A stretch of 64,000 bases of DNA from CAYQQJ01 sp964419935 (GTDB taxonomy: Bacteria; Pseudomonadota; Gammaproteobacteria; Pseudomonadales; Cellvibrionaceae): contig CAYQQJ010000002.1 in the NCBI GenBank assembly GCA_964419935.1, positions 62,001 to 126,000 of the forward strand. Reading direction: 5' to 3'. Numbering within the stretch: position 1 is the stretch's first letter; each line of letters begins with the position of its first letter. The notes under the pieces are model-generated. The model was given only the letters and a program-made list of their open reading frames with translations, had not been told where the DNA came from and did not search any database. Made by a program: the position numbers and the translations under genes. Of the stretch, positions 24,900 to 33,768 are shown one piece after another.

Positions 24900-25973
24900 A
24901 TTAGCGCACCGGACACTCAGGTCTTGAACAGCAGGCATCCGGGCCCGCTTGCCAGAACCGCGCAACTGCTGCAGCCCCGGGGGGATTTTTTGCCCAACCT
25001 GTGCGGTGTGCAGGGAGTGTTTGCGCTGGTGTTGGTGGGCGAATTGCTTTCACTGGCGCTGGTCCTGGCGAGTGGCGGTTTGCGTGAGTTCCAGTGGTAC
25101 ACATTGGGGGTGACCTCCCTGTTGGTGGAATGGATCATCCTGTTCAGCGCCGCCTGCCTGTGCCCATTGCGCCCCTGGTTCAAATGTCAGTCGTCAGTGT
25201 TGGCGGGCTGCATCAGCTACGGTGTGGTGTTGCTGGTGACTTTGGTGTTCAGCGCGCTGGGGCAACTGGCGCAGTTTGCCGGTGGTCTTGACGGTTGGCA
25301 GCTGCTGACCAACTTGCTTATTGCCGCGGTTTTCGCCGGCGTGGTGCTGCGCTATTTCTACCTTCAGCAACAGTTGCAGAACCAGCAGCAGGCGGAACTG
25401 CACGCGCGGGTGCAGGCGCTGCAATCGCGCATTCATCCGCACTTTCTATTCAACAGCATGAACAGCATCGCCAGCCTGATCGGCAGCCAACCGGCATTGG
25501 CAGAGCGCATGGTGGAAGATCTTGCCGGGCTGTTTCGTGCCAGCCTCAGTGAACCTGGTCTTATACCACTTGAGCGGGAGCTGGAGCTTTGCCACCGGTT
25601 CCTGCGCATCGAGCAGTTGCGCCTCGGTGAACGCCTGCGGGTCGATTGGCAATTGCCCGAGCAGCTGCCCGAATCCGCGACCATCCCCAGCCTGTTGTTG
25701 CAACCGCTGATCGAAAACGCGGTATACCACGGTATTCAGCCACTGCCGAACGGCGGCGAGGTGCGGGTGGCATTGGCGCTGGAGGGCGATTATTGCACTA
25801 TCAATGTGACCAATCCTGTGCCGGCTCATGCGGCATCGGCGGGCAATGGCCTGGCGTTGGACAACATCCGCCACCGCCTGGTGGCGCATTATGGTACGCG
25901 GGGGGCACTGGAGGTCGCGGCCGAAGATCGCCTGTTTATGGTGCAGGTGCGTTTCCCCGTGGCACACCATTGA
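24900..25973 (+). CDS. algZ: AlgZ/FimS-like sensor histidine kinase (LytS type), possible ATT start
   Basis: A membrane kinase of the HisKA-less LytS/YehU type. Four hydrophobic helices lie in the first 145 residues (VFALVLVGELLSLALVLAS; LLVEWIILFSAACLC; GVVLLVTLVFSALG; LLIAAVFAGVVLRYF). Then comes the histidine box IHPHFLFNSMNSIASL and an ATPase domain with PSLLLQPLIENAVYHGIQP and GNGLALDNIRHRL. The first standard start in frame is TTG 24924, which has no ribosome site. AAGGAG (24887-24892) lies seven bases before an in-frame ATT at 24900, suggesting a rare ATT initiation and eight extra residues. It pairs with algR 107 bp downstream, with the same synteny as Pseudomonas argH-algZ-algR-hemC. 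Confidence 0.88.
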   Translation: MSAPDTQVLNSRHPGPLARTAQLLQPRGDFLPNLCGVQGVFALVLVGELLSLALVLASGGLREFQWYTLGVTSLLVEWIILFSAACLCPLRPWFKCQSSVLAGCISYGVVLLVTLVFSALGQLAQFAGGLDGWQLLTNLLIAAVFAGVVLRYFYLQQQLQNQQQAELHARVQALQSRIHPHFLFNSMNSIASLIGSQPALAERMVEDLAGLFRASLSEPGLIPLERELELCHRFLRIEQLRLGERLRVDWQLPEQLPESATIPSLLLQPLIENAVYHGIQPLPNGGEVRVALALEGDYCTINVTNPVPAHAASAGNGLALDNIRHRLVAHYGTRGALEVAAEDRLFMVQVRFPVAHH

Positions 25974-26079
25974 AGTTGTAGGAGCCGTTGCGTTTTTGAT
26001 GGCTGGGCCGCAATCTGGACTTTCAGACAACAAGTGCAATACTTGTAACAGAACAAAAAATAGGCGGATGCCCTGAACC

Positions 26080-26826
26080 ATGCACATACTTGTTGTTGAT
26101 GATGAAATGCTCGCGCGCCAGCGCCTGTGCCGCATGATCGAAGAAATGGACGGTTATGAGGTGGCTGGCGAAGCGGCCGACGGTGCGCAGGCGATGGCGG
26201 CTATCGAGCAGTTGGATCCGGATGTGGTACTGCTGGATGTGCGTATGCCTGGTGAAGATGGCTTGCAGACGGCGCGCCGCATTGCAGAGATGACCGACCC
26301 TCCCGCCGTAATCTTTTGCACGGCTTATGATCAATACGCGCTGGAAGCCTTCGATACGCTCGCCGTCGGCTATTTGCTCAAACCGGTGGAACGCGCACAG
26401 CTGCAGGCGGCGCTGGATAAGGCCAAGAGTTTGAACAAGGCCCAGCTGGCGGTGCTAGCGCGGCAGATGGAAGCCCCCCGTCCCACGTCACCACAGCAAC
26501 GCAGCCACATTACCGCCAAAACCCGCCGCGGGGTGGAACTGGTCCCGCTGGACGCGGTGCATTGTTTTATTGCGGATCACAAATACGTCACCGTGCTGCA
26601 CGATGACGGCGAGACACTCATTGATGACACATTGAAAGATCTGGAGGAAGAGTTCCTTCACCGGTTTGTGCGGGTCCACCGCAATTCCTTAGTGGCGGTA
26701 GCCCGCATTGAGGCGCTGGAACGTCGTGGCGGACAATACCAACTGCGGTTGTCCGACACCGAATACCGCGCGCCGGTCAGTCGTCGCCACGTGGCCGCCA
26801 TCAAGGAGCTGTTGGTTAACCTTTAA
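26080..26826 (+). CDS. algR: AlgR-like LytTR response regulator
   Basis: A 248-aa regulator. The receiver domain (1-120) has the acidic pair Asp7/Asp8, phosphoacceptor Asp53 in VVLLDVRMPGEDG, and Lys in YLLKPVE. A linker leads to a LytTR DNA-binding domain (about 143-248; TRRGVELVPLDAVHCFIADHKYVTVL, RFVRVHRNSLV). In Pseudomonas AlgR controls alginate, type IV pili and twitching; targets here are unknown. Its stop codon is part of the target duplication of the MITE that follows. Confidence 0.93.
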   Translation: MHILVVDDEMLARQRLCRMIEEMDGYEVAGEAADGAQAMAAIEQLDPDVVLLDVRMPGEDGLQTARRIAEMTDPPAVIFCTAYDQYALEAFDTLAVGYLLKPVERAQLQAALDKAKSLNKAQLAVLARQMEAPRPTSPQQRSHITAKTRRGVELVPLDAVHCFIADHKYVTVLHDDGETLIDDTLKDLEEEFLHRFVRVHRNSLVAVARIEALERRGGQYQLRLSDTEYRAPVSRRHVAAIKELLVNL

Positions 26827-27074
26827 CTCAAGTTTCGGAGTTGGGTTACAGCTTATTATGCGTTGAAGTTAATCGCTTCGTAAGCAAGGTGTGGTGCTAC
26901 AGCGTGAGAGTTTCTAAAAACGCCGTGAATACGTCCCTGTAGGCTCCGGCACAAGGTCCCTCTTGTGACGGTTTTAGAAACTCTCCCCCTGCATCACCAC
27001 GGTGGCGTATTCAGCGTTGCCTTCTTTAATTTGTTTGGTTATGAAAAAAGTTGCCGCGAACTCCGAAACTTGAG
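26827..27074. mobile_element. 248-bp MITE-like palindromic element with 6-bp target duplication
   Basis: Perfect 16-bp terminal inverted repeats (CTCAAGTTTCGGAGTT at 26827-26842; its complement at 27059-27074) enclose 216 bp with further imperfect pairing. The inner arm GAGAGTTTCTAAAA (26906-26919) pairs with 26972-26985. CTTTAA stands directly on both sides (26821-26826 and 27075-27080), as expected for a 6-bp target duplication. The left copy includes the algR stop codon. There is no coding frame of note, so it is non-autonomous. The inner hairpin contains CCGTGAATACGTCCCTGTAG, which resembles dispersed repeats of marine gammaproteobacteria (remembered, not searched). Confidence 0.82.
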
Positions 27075-27315
27075 CTTTAAAATGAGGCGGCCGCTGGGTC
27101 AAAACCGCTTATTGACGCTGCGCGTTCTGCGCCTTGCCCTACCGACCGCCTTTGCCTTACATCGATTGCTTCGCCAACGATCTTCAGCAGCCTGCTATAC
27201 AGCAGCATTATTGTGATGCCTTTCGCGCTCAGTGCAGCCGCACTCTGAACAATGGTCGCGCCTGCAAGTTTTGCAGGTATTCCGTTAAACCAAACGATAA
27301 GAAAGGGAAATCACA
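27075..27315. other. Gap between the MITE and the metallopeptidase gene
   Basis: This 241-bp stretch precedes a ribosome site (AAAGGGAAATCACA) for the gene at 27316. TGCAAGTTTTGCA near 27270 is a small palindrome. No coding frame was accepted; the promoter of the two-gene unit is probably here. Confidence 0.35.
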
Positions 27316-28173
27316 ATGGCTTTAGGTGTGGTGACACTCAATGGGGAACGCTGGTATCCCCTCTATGATAAAAACGGCCGAAGTATCAACACATGTGGAC
27401 GAAAGATCTACGCGAGCGAGTCCCGATCTCTGGCTTTTCAAAAAATTGCACAATCGGCGCAGAAGAGCTTTGATCAGCTTTGTCTTCAAAAGGCGATTAT
27501 CAGTTTGAAGGGTGACGGCGTCGCCAAAAGCCACGGCAGTGGCGATGCAAGTGGTGATCGAATGCTGCCGTTTGAGCGCGGACAGCTCATTTTCCAGCTG
27601 CGAGAGGGCAATATTTACCTGAAAGACGTTCACTTCGATTCGGGCAAACCGAATAGTCGAAGTGAAGCGAAAATGCTTCAGGATTCCCTCAACCGGTTTA
27701 GCAAACATTTGTTTTTGAACATTTCAGTTGCTGAGACGGGAAATAGGGTCAATATCAATATTAAAGGCACCGTGCAGGCAGATACCCCGGCGGCAGCAAA
27801 GCAATTTGTTGCGGGTGTGAAGCGATACTGGGAGACAAGCGTGAACGGAGCGGATGGGAAAACGTATATCTCATCCGTATCGCTAGCACACGCACTATTC
27901 GGTGGGGATATTGAGTTGAATATAATCGATGGTATGGAGAAATATAGGGCCAGCGCCCACAAAGGCGGTAAGGGCGTTTATATCTGGCGTTTAGCTGAGA
28001 ACTTTGAACTTACCTCAGCTCATGAATTTGGTCATGTTATCGGTTTTGCAGATCAATACCAGGATCTAGGCAGCCAGTCAGTGGCTTATCCTGGTCACAA
28101 AGAAAATATCATGGGTACAGGCGATACAGTGGGTGCCTATCATCTGCGGGCTTTGGCGCTGAAATACAAATAG
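27316..28173 (+). CDS. Zinc metallopeptidase-like protein, candidate toxin/effector
   Basis: A 285-aa protein without a signal peptide. The C-terminal part has HEFGHVIGFADQY: His236, Glu237 and His240 form HExxH, and Asp246 follows as the likely third zinc ligand, as in HExxHxxGxxH/D metzincin-like enzymes. NIMGTG (264-269) follows, where metzincins have a Met-turn. The first 200 residues are of unknown fold. The segment EGNIYLKDVHFDSGKPNSRSEAKML loosely recalls an OmpA/peptidoglycan-binding style helix-strand unit. A gene for an exported ankyrin-repeat protein starts 8-11 bp downstream. The pair sits where Pseudomonas has algR directly followed by hemC. Inference: an effector with its periplasmic immunity protein, perhaps of type VI secretion. 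No secretion gene is in the window. Confidence 0.65.
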   Translation: MALGVVTLNGERWYPLYDKNGRSINTCGRKIYASESRSLAFQKIAQSAQKSFDQLCLQKAIISLKGDGVAKSHGSGDASGDRMLPFERGQLIFQLREGNIYLKDVHFDSGKPNSRSEAKMLQDSLNRFSKHLFLNISVAETGNRVNINIKGTVQADTPAAAKQFVAGVKRYWETSVNGADGKTYISSVSLAHALFGGDIELNIIDGMEKYRASAHKGGKGVYIWRLAENFELTSAHEFGHVIGFADQYQDLGSQSVAYPGHKENIMGTGDTVGAYHLRALALKYK

Positions 28174-28184
28174 AGGCAAACGTG

Positions 28185-28892
28185 ATGATCGCTATGAATC
28201 GGTATATTACGCTGTTAACGCTCATCGCAAGCTTATGCTTCGGAACGGCGTGCTCAGCATCGGTGGTTTCCAATGATTGTGATGGAGACTGTATATATAG
28301 TGCGATTAGGCATGACGAGGTGCACAAAATCCGGGAGGTGCTGTATGACCAAGCGAGCTTCGACCGCCTCATCCCAGCCCGTAATACAGATCCGTTACTT
28401 TATGCGGCTAGAGCTGAAGCTTGTGCTGTTGGAGGTTATTTTATCGATAAGTTCTATAGTGGGGAAGAGGCATTAGAAGCCCGGAATCAGGCGTATATGG
28501 AAGCTGCAGCCTCTGGTTCGGTATGCATTATTAAGGTCCTTCTTGTCGCCGGGGTAGATCTGAATTATACGATCTCTGGTATGAACGCGTTGTATTATGC
28601 TCTGTCAAGCGAAAAAATTGAGGCAGCTAATCTACTGCTCGAAGCCGGAATTGAAGTGTTTGTAGAAACGGACAAAAATGAAAATATGCTGTTCGCTGCT
28701 GCATGGTTGGGTGATGTCGCTATTGCCAAGCGTCTTTTTGCTTTGGGCGTAACGCCGAACATGATCAGCGATGAGGGGAAAAGCCCAGCTGATTATGCCG
28801 CGCACAAATGGGGCGAAAACTCCGCTATATACGAATTCCTCATTCAAGCGGAGCGGGAACAAAGGCAGAAGGATAAATCGCTCGCTAATTGA
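28185..28892 (+). CDS. Exported ankyrin-repeat protein, candidate immunity protein
   Basis: A 235-aa protein with a signal peptide (YITLLTLIASLCFGTACSA) placing it in the periplasm, or as a lipoprotein if the Cys of FGTAC is lipidated. Ankyrin repeats run from about residue 60 to 220: NTDPLLYAARAEA, NQAYMEAAASGSVCIIKVLLVAGVD, MNALYYALSSEKIEAANLLLEAGIE and ENMLFAAAWLGDVAIAKRLFALGVT. ATG 28185 is used, with GAGG nine to twelve bases upstream; GTG 28182 is equally possible. It is eleven bases after the metallopeptidase gene, hence co-transcribed. Ankyrin repeats bind proteins, and periplasmic ones occur as immunity proteins of secreted toxins; a role against the neighbouring peptidase is inferred. 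Confidence 0.7.
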   Translation: MIAMNRYITLLTLIASLCFGTACSASVVSNDCDGDCIYSAIRHDEVHKIREVLYDQASFDRLIPARNTDPLLYAARAEACAVGGYFIDKFYSGEEALEARNQAYMEAAASGSVCIIKVLLVAGVDLNYTISGMNALYYALSSEKIEAANLLLEAGIEVFVETDKNENMLFAAAWLGDVAIAKRLFALGVTPNMISDEGKSPADYAAHKWGENSAIYEFLIQAEREQRQKDKSLAN

Positions 28893-29065
28893 TATTCCTG
28901 TCAAAACATCCCCATTTATACAGCCGGTAGGGAGTGTTGCCGATCCGGCACTATGGGAGCGATATGTGTCGCGACGCTATCGCTCACCCCGATAACTCAG
29001 TCAATCCTCATTTTCCGCTGCCTTTTGCTATCATGGCGTAACATTTTCAGCTAAAGAATATTCCT

Positions 29066-30004
29066 ATGCCAAGCCTCCGTATTGCCACTCGTCAAAGTGC
29101 CCTGGCCCTGTGGCAGGCCGAGTATGTGAAGTCGCGGTTGCAACTTCACCATCCGGACCTGCAGATCGAGCTGGTACCCATCACCAGCCGGGGCGACAAA
29201 GTGCTGGACGTACCCCTTGCCAAGGTGGGCGGCAAAGGCCTGTTTGTCAAAGAGCTGGAGAACGCCCTGCTCGATGGCGGTGCCGATATTGCCGTGCATT
29301 CGATGAAGGATGTGCCCATGGAATTTCCCGCCGGTCTGGGGTTGGCCATTATTTGTGAGCGGGAAGACCCGCGCGACGCCTGGGTGTCCAACACCTATGA
29401 CACCATAGACGCCATGCCTGCCGGCAGCGTGGTGGGCACATCCAGCCTGCGACGCCAGAGTCAACTACTGGCACGGCGCCCGGATCTGACGGTGCGCTTT
29501 TTACGCGGCAACGTGAACACCCGCCTGGCCAAACTGGACCGCGGTGACTACGACGCCATCATTCTGGCGGCGGCGGGCCTGTTGCGTTTGGAAATGGGCG
29601 ATCGGATTCGTAGTTATCTATCCCCGGAGCAGAGTCTGCCAGCGGGCGGTCAGGGTGCCGTTGGAATCGAATGTCGGATGGATGATCATGCCATTCTCGA
29701 ATTACTCAAGCCGCTGCACCACGTCAATACGGCGGAGCAGGTGACTGCGGAGCGCGCCATGAACCGGCGCCTGCAGGGTGGCTGTGAAGTTCCCATCGCC
29801 TGCTACGCGATACACGAAGGCGATCAAAATTTGTGGCTGCGTGGATTGGTGGCTGAGCCCGATGGCACACTGATACTGGAAGACGATATCCGAGGCGCCG
29901 CGAGCGATGGGGAAGCCATGGGCATCCAGCTGGCGGAGCGCCTATTGGCAGCCGGCGCCGACAAGATTCTGGCTAAGGTCTACCAGAATGCCGAACAGCC
30001 TTGA
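29066..30004 (+). CDS. hemC: Porphobilinogen deaminase (hydroxymethylbilane synthase)
   Basis: A 312-aa cytoplasmic enzyme that joins four porphobilinogens into hydroxymethylbilane for haem synthesis. The dipyrromethane cofactor is attached to Cys240 in LQGGCEVPIACYA. Other landmarks are RIATRQSALALWQAEYV, ITSRGDK, HSMKDVP and GTSSLRRQSQL. hemD begins inside its 3' end, overlapping by 17 bp. It is the first gene of the haem unit. Confidence 0.97.
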   Translation: MPSLRIATRQSALALWQAEYVKSRLQLHHPDLQIELVPITSRGDKVLDVPLAKVGGKGLFVKELENALLDGGADIAVHSMKDVPMEFPAGLGLAIICEREDPRDAWVSNTYDTIDAMPAGSVVGTSSLRRQSQLLARRPDLTVRFLRGNVNTRLAKLDRGDYDAIILAAAGLLRLEMGDRIRSYLSPEQSLPAGGQGAVGIECRMDDHAILELLKPLHHVNTAEQVTAERAMNRRLQGGCEVPIACYAIHEGDQNLWLRGLVAEPDGTLILEDDIRGAASDGEAMGIQLAERLLAAGADKILAKVYQNAEQP

Positions 30005-30797
30005 GCCCAAAGACAGCCCTGAGCCCGTGCGCGTGCTGGCTACCCGCCCCGAGGCTCAGAACCAGGGCTGGTGCGAGCTTTTGGCCCGTGCCGGTATCGC
30101 GACTGTGGCTGTTCCCGTACTCGCCATTGAACCGGTGCAGGAACCCGTTCGGCGGCAGGCACTCAAAAACCTGATTCTCGATTTCGACCACTTCCAGAAG
30201 GTGGTCTTCGTCAGTCAAAACGCGGTGCGTGAGACGTTCACCTGGCTGGATGACTATTGGCCCCAGTTGCCATCCGGTATCGAATATTTCGCCGTGGGGC
30301 AGAAGACCGCGGAAGCACTGCAGGAACGCGGCGTCGCCGCCATCAGCTGCCACTATTCCATGGACTCGGAAGAATTGCTTGAACTGACACAGCTGCAACA
30401 GGTGCAGGGACAAAAAATTCTGATATGCCGGGGGTGCGGTGGACGGCCGCATTTGGCGGTAACTCTGGAAAGTCGCGGTGCGCGCGTGACTTTTGGGGAA
30501 TTTTATCATCGCAAGTTGCCGCTGGAGGCGGCCGCCAAGCTGCAACAGTCAGACTTTGGTCGCAGTGGCTATCGCGATATTCTGGCCGCGTTCAGTGGAG
30601 AGAGTCTGAACAACCTGGTGGCAGTGCTTGAGGCGGCGCAGATTCCTCAGTGGCTGACCATACCTTTGGTGGTGCCGGGTGAACGAGTGGCACAGCTGGC
30701 GCGGGAACTTGGGTTCCGGCGGGTCATTACGGCCGTTAACGCCACAGACTCGGCGATGCTGGAAGCTTTGCAGCAATGGCTGCAGGGTCCGGCATAA
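29988..30797 (+). CDS. hemD: Uroporphyrinogen-III synthase
   Basis: A 269-aa enzyme that closes and inverts ring D of hydroxymethylbilane. The family is poorly conserved; the opening RVLATRPEAQNQGWCELL, then KVVFVSQNAVRETF, FAVGQKTAEAL, ILICRGCGGR and the end segment IPLVVPGERVAQLARELG are diagnostic. ATG 29988 overlaps hemC by 17 bp, so the start may be one of several near it. Co-transcribed with hemC. Confidence 0.92.
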   Translation: MPNSLEPKDSPEPVRVLATRPEAQNQGWCELLARAGIATVAVPVLAIEPVQEPVRRQALKNLILDFDHFQKVVFVSQNAVRETFTWLDDYWPQLPSGIEYFAVGQKTAEALQERGVAAISCHYSMDSEELLELTQLQQVQGQKILICRGCGGRPHLAVTLESRGARVTFGEFYHRKLPLEAAAKLQQSDFGRSGYRDILAAFSGESLNNLVAVLEAAQIPQWLTIPLVVPGERVAQLARELGFRRVITAVNATDSAMLEALQQWLQGPA

Positions 30798-30866
30798 ATA
30801 ATCTATAACCGTCACCACAAGCTCCATCGAACCCTTTTCCAAACGCATCGCAACAGGACGGAAAGA

Positions 30867-32267
30867 ATGAGCGACAAAGACAAGATCGACGCTGGGCAGG
30901 GTGCAGACGACACCGAAAAATCGCCCAAGAACCCGCCTAACGTCAGCGAATCCGACTCAACCGATCTTGCCGCTGCGGATTCCGCACCATATCCGGCCAC
31001 GGCCATAGAAGCCCAGATGGCCAGCGCCGGTGACAGTGGTGAACCACCACCCGCTGGGGGTTCAGACACACGGGCTGCAACGGCAGCTCCATCCGGCGGT
31101 GGCCTGATGCGATGGTTACTGTGGGCATTGCTTGTGCTGATTCTGGGTGGGCTGTTAACGCTGGGATTGTTGATGGCGCAGCGCCAGCTTGAACAGCAAA
31201 ACGAACAGACGACGAGCCGCATTGAGACACTGCAGCACCAACTGGTGCGCACACAGGAGCAGCTCGCCGCAGCGGGTGACGCGCAGCAGCGCCAGGCTGA
31301 GGCGCAGTCGCAACAGCAGCGGAACCTGGTCGCACGGCTGGACCAAATGGAGCAGGCTCTGAACCATCAGGGCAGCCGTTTGCGGGCACTGTCCACCACG
31401 ACGCGGGAGGACTGGTTGCTGGCCGAGGCGGAATACCTGTTGAAGTTGGCGAATCAGCGTTTGTTGATCGAACGCAGTACCGAAGCCGCGGAAGGCCTGT
31501 TGGAACAGGCAGATGCCATTCTGCGGGATCTGGATGATCCGCAGTTGACACCTTTGCGTCGCGCAGTGACGCGGGATTTGACTGAGCTGAAGCTCGCGAC
31601 CGAGATCGACCTGGAAGGGTTATACCTGCGGCTGGCATCGCTGGCGGAAAGTGTGCCGGGTTTGCCCACCATGCCTGCACGGCCGCAACAGGTTTCAACC
31701 GGCACGGCGAGCACTGATACACCGGCGTCACCCGAGCCCGAGCCGGCGGTGGACGGGACCTGGTGGCAGTCCGTTACACAACATCTTGGCGGCTGGTGGC
31801 AGGCTGCGTCTTCTCAGGTGAGTGGTTTGTTCACGGACCTCAATGGTTTTATCCGCGTGCGCGACCACGCGCAACGTCCAGCGGCCCTGTTGCCGCCGGA
31901 TGCAGCGGCATATCTTCAGCAGAATCTGCGCATGATGCTTGAACAGGCACAATTGGCTGCCATGCGCGAACAAGTGGACATTTATCAGCGCAGCCTCGGC
32001 AATGTGCAGCAATGGGCGAAACAGTTTTACCCGCCATCGGCGCAGCTCAATCAGTTTCTGGCTGAGGTGCAGGCCTTGGCGGAAGCGGATGTTCAACCGG
32101 AGCTGCCGGATATTTCCGAGTCCCTCGAAGTGATCCACAACTACATTGACCGTTTGCACAAGCTTAAGGAAGTGGACGATCCGGAAACCGATGCGTCCGC
32201 CGACGCAGTTGCTCCACGGGTAGGTAACAAACAGTCGACGCAAAAACTGGCGGAGATCCAACCATGA
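30867..32267 (+). CDS. hemX: HemX-like membrane protein
   Basis: A 466-aa inner-membrane protein often labelled uroporphyrinogen-III C-methyltransferase, though the family has no methyltransferase motif. The first 85 residues are acidic and disordered and cytoplasmic. One helix follows (WLLWALLVLILGGLLTLGLLMAQ), then a periplasmic coiled coil (RQLEQQNEQTTSRIETLQHQLV) and an alpha-helical domain. A Pro/Thr-rich insert (TGTASTDTPASPEPEPA) splits it. It ends overlapping hemY by 4 bp. Position between hemD and hemY is conserved; function in haem supply is not established. Confidence 0.9.
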   Translation: MSDKDKIDAGQGADDTEKSPKNPPNVSESDSTDLAAADSAPYPATAIEAQMASAGDSGEPPPAGGSDTRAATAAPSGGGLMRWLLWALLVLILGGLLTLGLLMAQRQLEQQNEQTTSRIETLQHQLVRTQEQLAAAGDAQQRQAEAQSQQQRNLVARLDQMEQALNHQGSRLRALSTTTREDWLLAEAEYLLKLANQRLLIERSTEAAEGLLEQADAILRDLDDPQLTPLRRAVTRDLTELKLATEIDLEGLYLRLASLAESVPGLPTMPARPQQVSTGTASTDTPASPEPEPAVDGTWWQSVTQHLGGWWQAASSQVSGLFTDLNGFIRVRDHAQRPAALLPPDAAAYLQQNLRMMLEQAQLAAMREQVDIYQRSLGNVQQWAKQFYPPSAQLNQFLAEVQALAEADVQPELPDISESLEVIHNYIDRLHKLKEVDDPETDASADAVAPRVGNKQSTQKLAEIQP

Positions 32268-33610
32268 AGCGACTGTTGCTGGTCAGCATTCTGATGATTG
32301 CATGTGGTGCGGTGTTGCTGGAACTGATTCGCAATGATACCGGCTATGTGTTGATTGCCATGGGTTCCAAAACCATCGAGATGAGCTTCTGGGTCGCTGT
32401 CGCTCTGCTGTTGCTGGCGGTTTTGGCCCTGTGGCTGTGCAGTGTTCTGACCCGCCGTGTGCTTCATTTGGCCAGCGGTGGGCTGGGCATCGCAGCCAAA
32501 CGCAACCGCAAGGCGCAACAGCGAACGGCCACAGGCTTGATGCATTTTCTGGAAAACAACTGGGCGGCGGCGCGCAAGGATTTGCTGCGTGCGGCAAATT
32601 ACGTCGACAATCCGGCAATCAATTACCTGGCCGCTGCTCGCTGCAGTCATGAACTGGGTAACTACAGTGAAACTCAGCAATTGCTGCAACGGGCGGAACA
32701 GATGGCACCGCAGAATGAACTGGCCGTGGTTTTGAGCCAGGCGCGCATTCAGTTGTTGGACAAGAAATATGAACAGTGCCTGGCGACCCTGCACCGGGCG
32801 CGCGCACTTGCACCAAAGCATCCCACCGTACTTAATTTGTTGCGGGAGGTTTACTGGCAGTTGCGCGATTGGCAATCTTTGCAAGATTTATTGCCGGAAT
32901 TGCGCAAGCAGAAGTTGTATCAAAAAGAGGAACAGGAGCTGCTGGAGCAGAACGTTTATATGGCGCTGCTCTCCAATGCCGGCACTCAGGCGGCAAAAAG
33001 CAGGAACCATGGCACCGTGCCTCAGCTTACGGCGTCGGCGGAGGAAATACTCACCGGTACCTGGCAGAGGCTGCCCAAAAACATTCGCGCGCAAGAGGCG
33101 GTCATCAACCTCTACAGCAAACTGCTGCTTGAGGCCAACCTCCCGGAAATCAGCGAGAAGCTGCTGCGGCAAACCCTCGCCCGTCACTGGCAGGGCGAGC
33201 TGGTTACCACCTATGGATTAATTGATGGGCCGCAACCGAAAGAGCAGTTGATTGTGGCGGAACAATGGCTGCGGGAACATCCGGGGGATTCCGAGTTATT
33301 GTTGGCACTGGGTCGCCTAAGCGTTCGCAATCAACTCTGGGGCAAGGCGCGGGAGTATTTTGAAGCCAGCCTCAAGCTCAAACCGCGGGCTGAAACCTAT
33401 GCGGAACTGGCCCGTTTGCTGGCCCATTTGGGAGAGCATGAAAAAAGCACCGAGCTCTACCAACAGGGACTTCTGGCCAGCACGCCCGGCTTGCCGAAAC
33501 TGCCAATGCCATTGGTCAAAAAGCCAGAGAACCGGGAGCGCCGGGCGGAAGATCGGGAAAAATCCAAGCTCGCGTTGGAAGTGAGCAGCCCGGCGAAGTA
33601 CTTGCAGTGA
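32264..33610 (+). CDS. hemY: HemY, haem-pathway-associated TPR membrane protein
   Basis: A 448-aa protein of the gammaproteobacterial HemY family (not the Bacillus protoporphyrinogen oxidase of the same name). Two N-terminal helices (LLVSILMIACGAVLLELI; FWVAVALLLLAVLALWLC) anchor a chain of TPR-like repeats. The start overlaps the hemX stop (ATGA). In E. coli HemX and HemY stabilise haem-biosynthesis assemblies. The C-terminal 40 residues are charged and probably disordered. Confidence 0.92.
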   Translation: MKRLLLVSILMIACGAVLLELIRNDTGYVLIAMGSKTIEMSFWVAVALLLLAVLALWLCSVLTRRVLHLASGGLGIAAKRNRKAQQRTATGLMHFLENNWAAARKDLLRAANYVDNPAINYLAAARCSHELGNYSETQQLLQRAEQMAPQNELAVVLSQARIQLLDKKYEQCLATLHRARALAPKHPTVLNLLREVYWQLRDWQSLQDLLPELRKQKLYQKEEQELLEQNVYMALLSNAGTQAAKSRNHGTVPQLTASAEEILTGTWQRLPKNIRAQEAVINLYSKLLLEANLPEISEKLLRQTLARHWQGELVTTYGLIDGPQPKEQLIVAEQWLREHPGDSELLLALGRLSVRNQLWGKAREYFEASLKLKPRAETYAELARLLAHLGEHEKSTELYQQGLLASTPGLPKLPMPLVKKPENRERRAEDREKSKLALEVSSPAKYLQ

Positions 33611-33613
33611 ATC

Positions 33614-33687
33614 GATGGTGATGAGTAAGTGGTGAAAGGGAAAAGACCTCTCACCAAGGACCGCTCACTCTTTACTTATCACCATTC
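33614..33687. repeat. Imperfect inverted repeat downstream of hemY
   Basis: ATGGTGATGAGTAAGTGGTGA (33615-33635) and TCACTCTTTACTTATCACCAT (33664-33684) are complementary except for about four positions. Related TCATTACT/TTCACCATT wording recurs at 33761-33775 and near 16260. It could act as a bidirectional terminator for hemY and the opposing gene. Confidence 0.35.
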
Positions 33688-33768
33688 ATTTGCGTTCTTA
33701 TCGGCGTCTCCAACGGAGATAATGTCGGAAGGCGCCGACGGCTTTTTCGACCTACCGTTCACTCATTA

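Noticed and set aside
30943..31731. Minus-strand 262-codon frame opposite hemX
   Set aside because: Pro/Ala/Arg-rich shadow frame; hemX on the plus strand has a proper membrane helix and conserved context.
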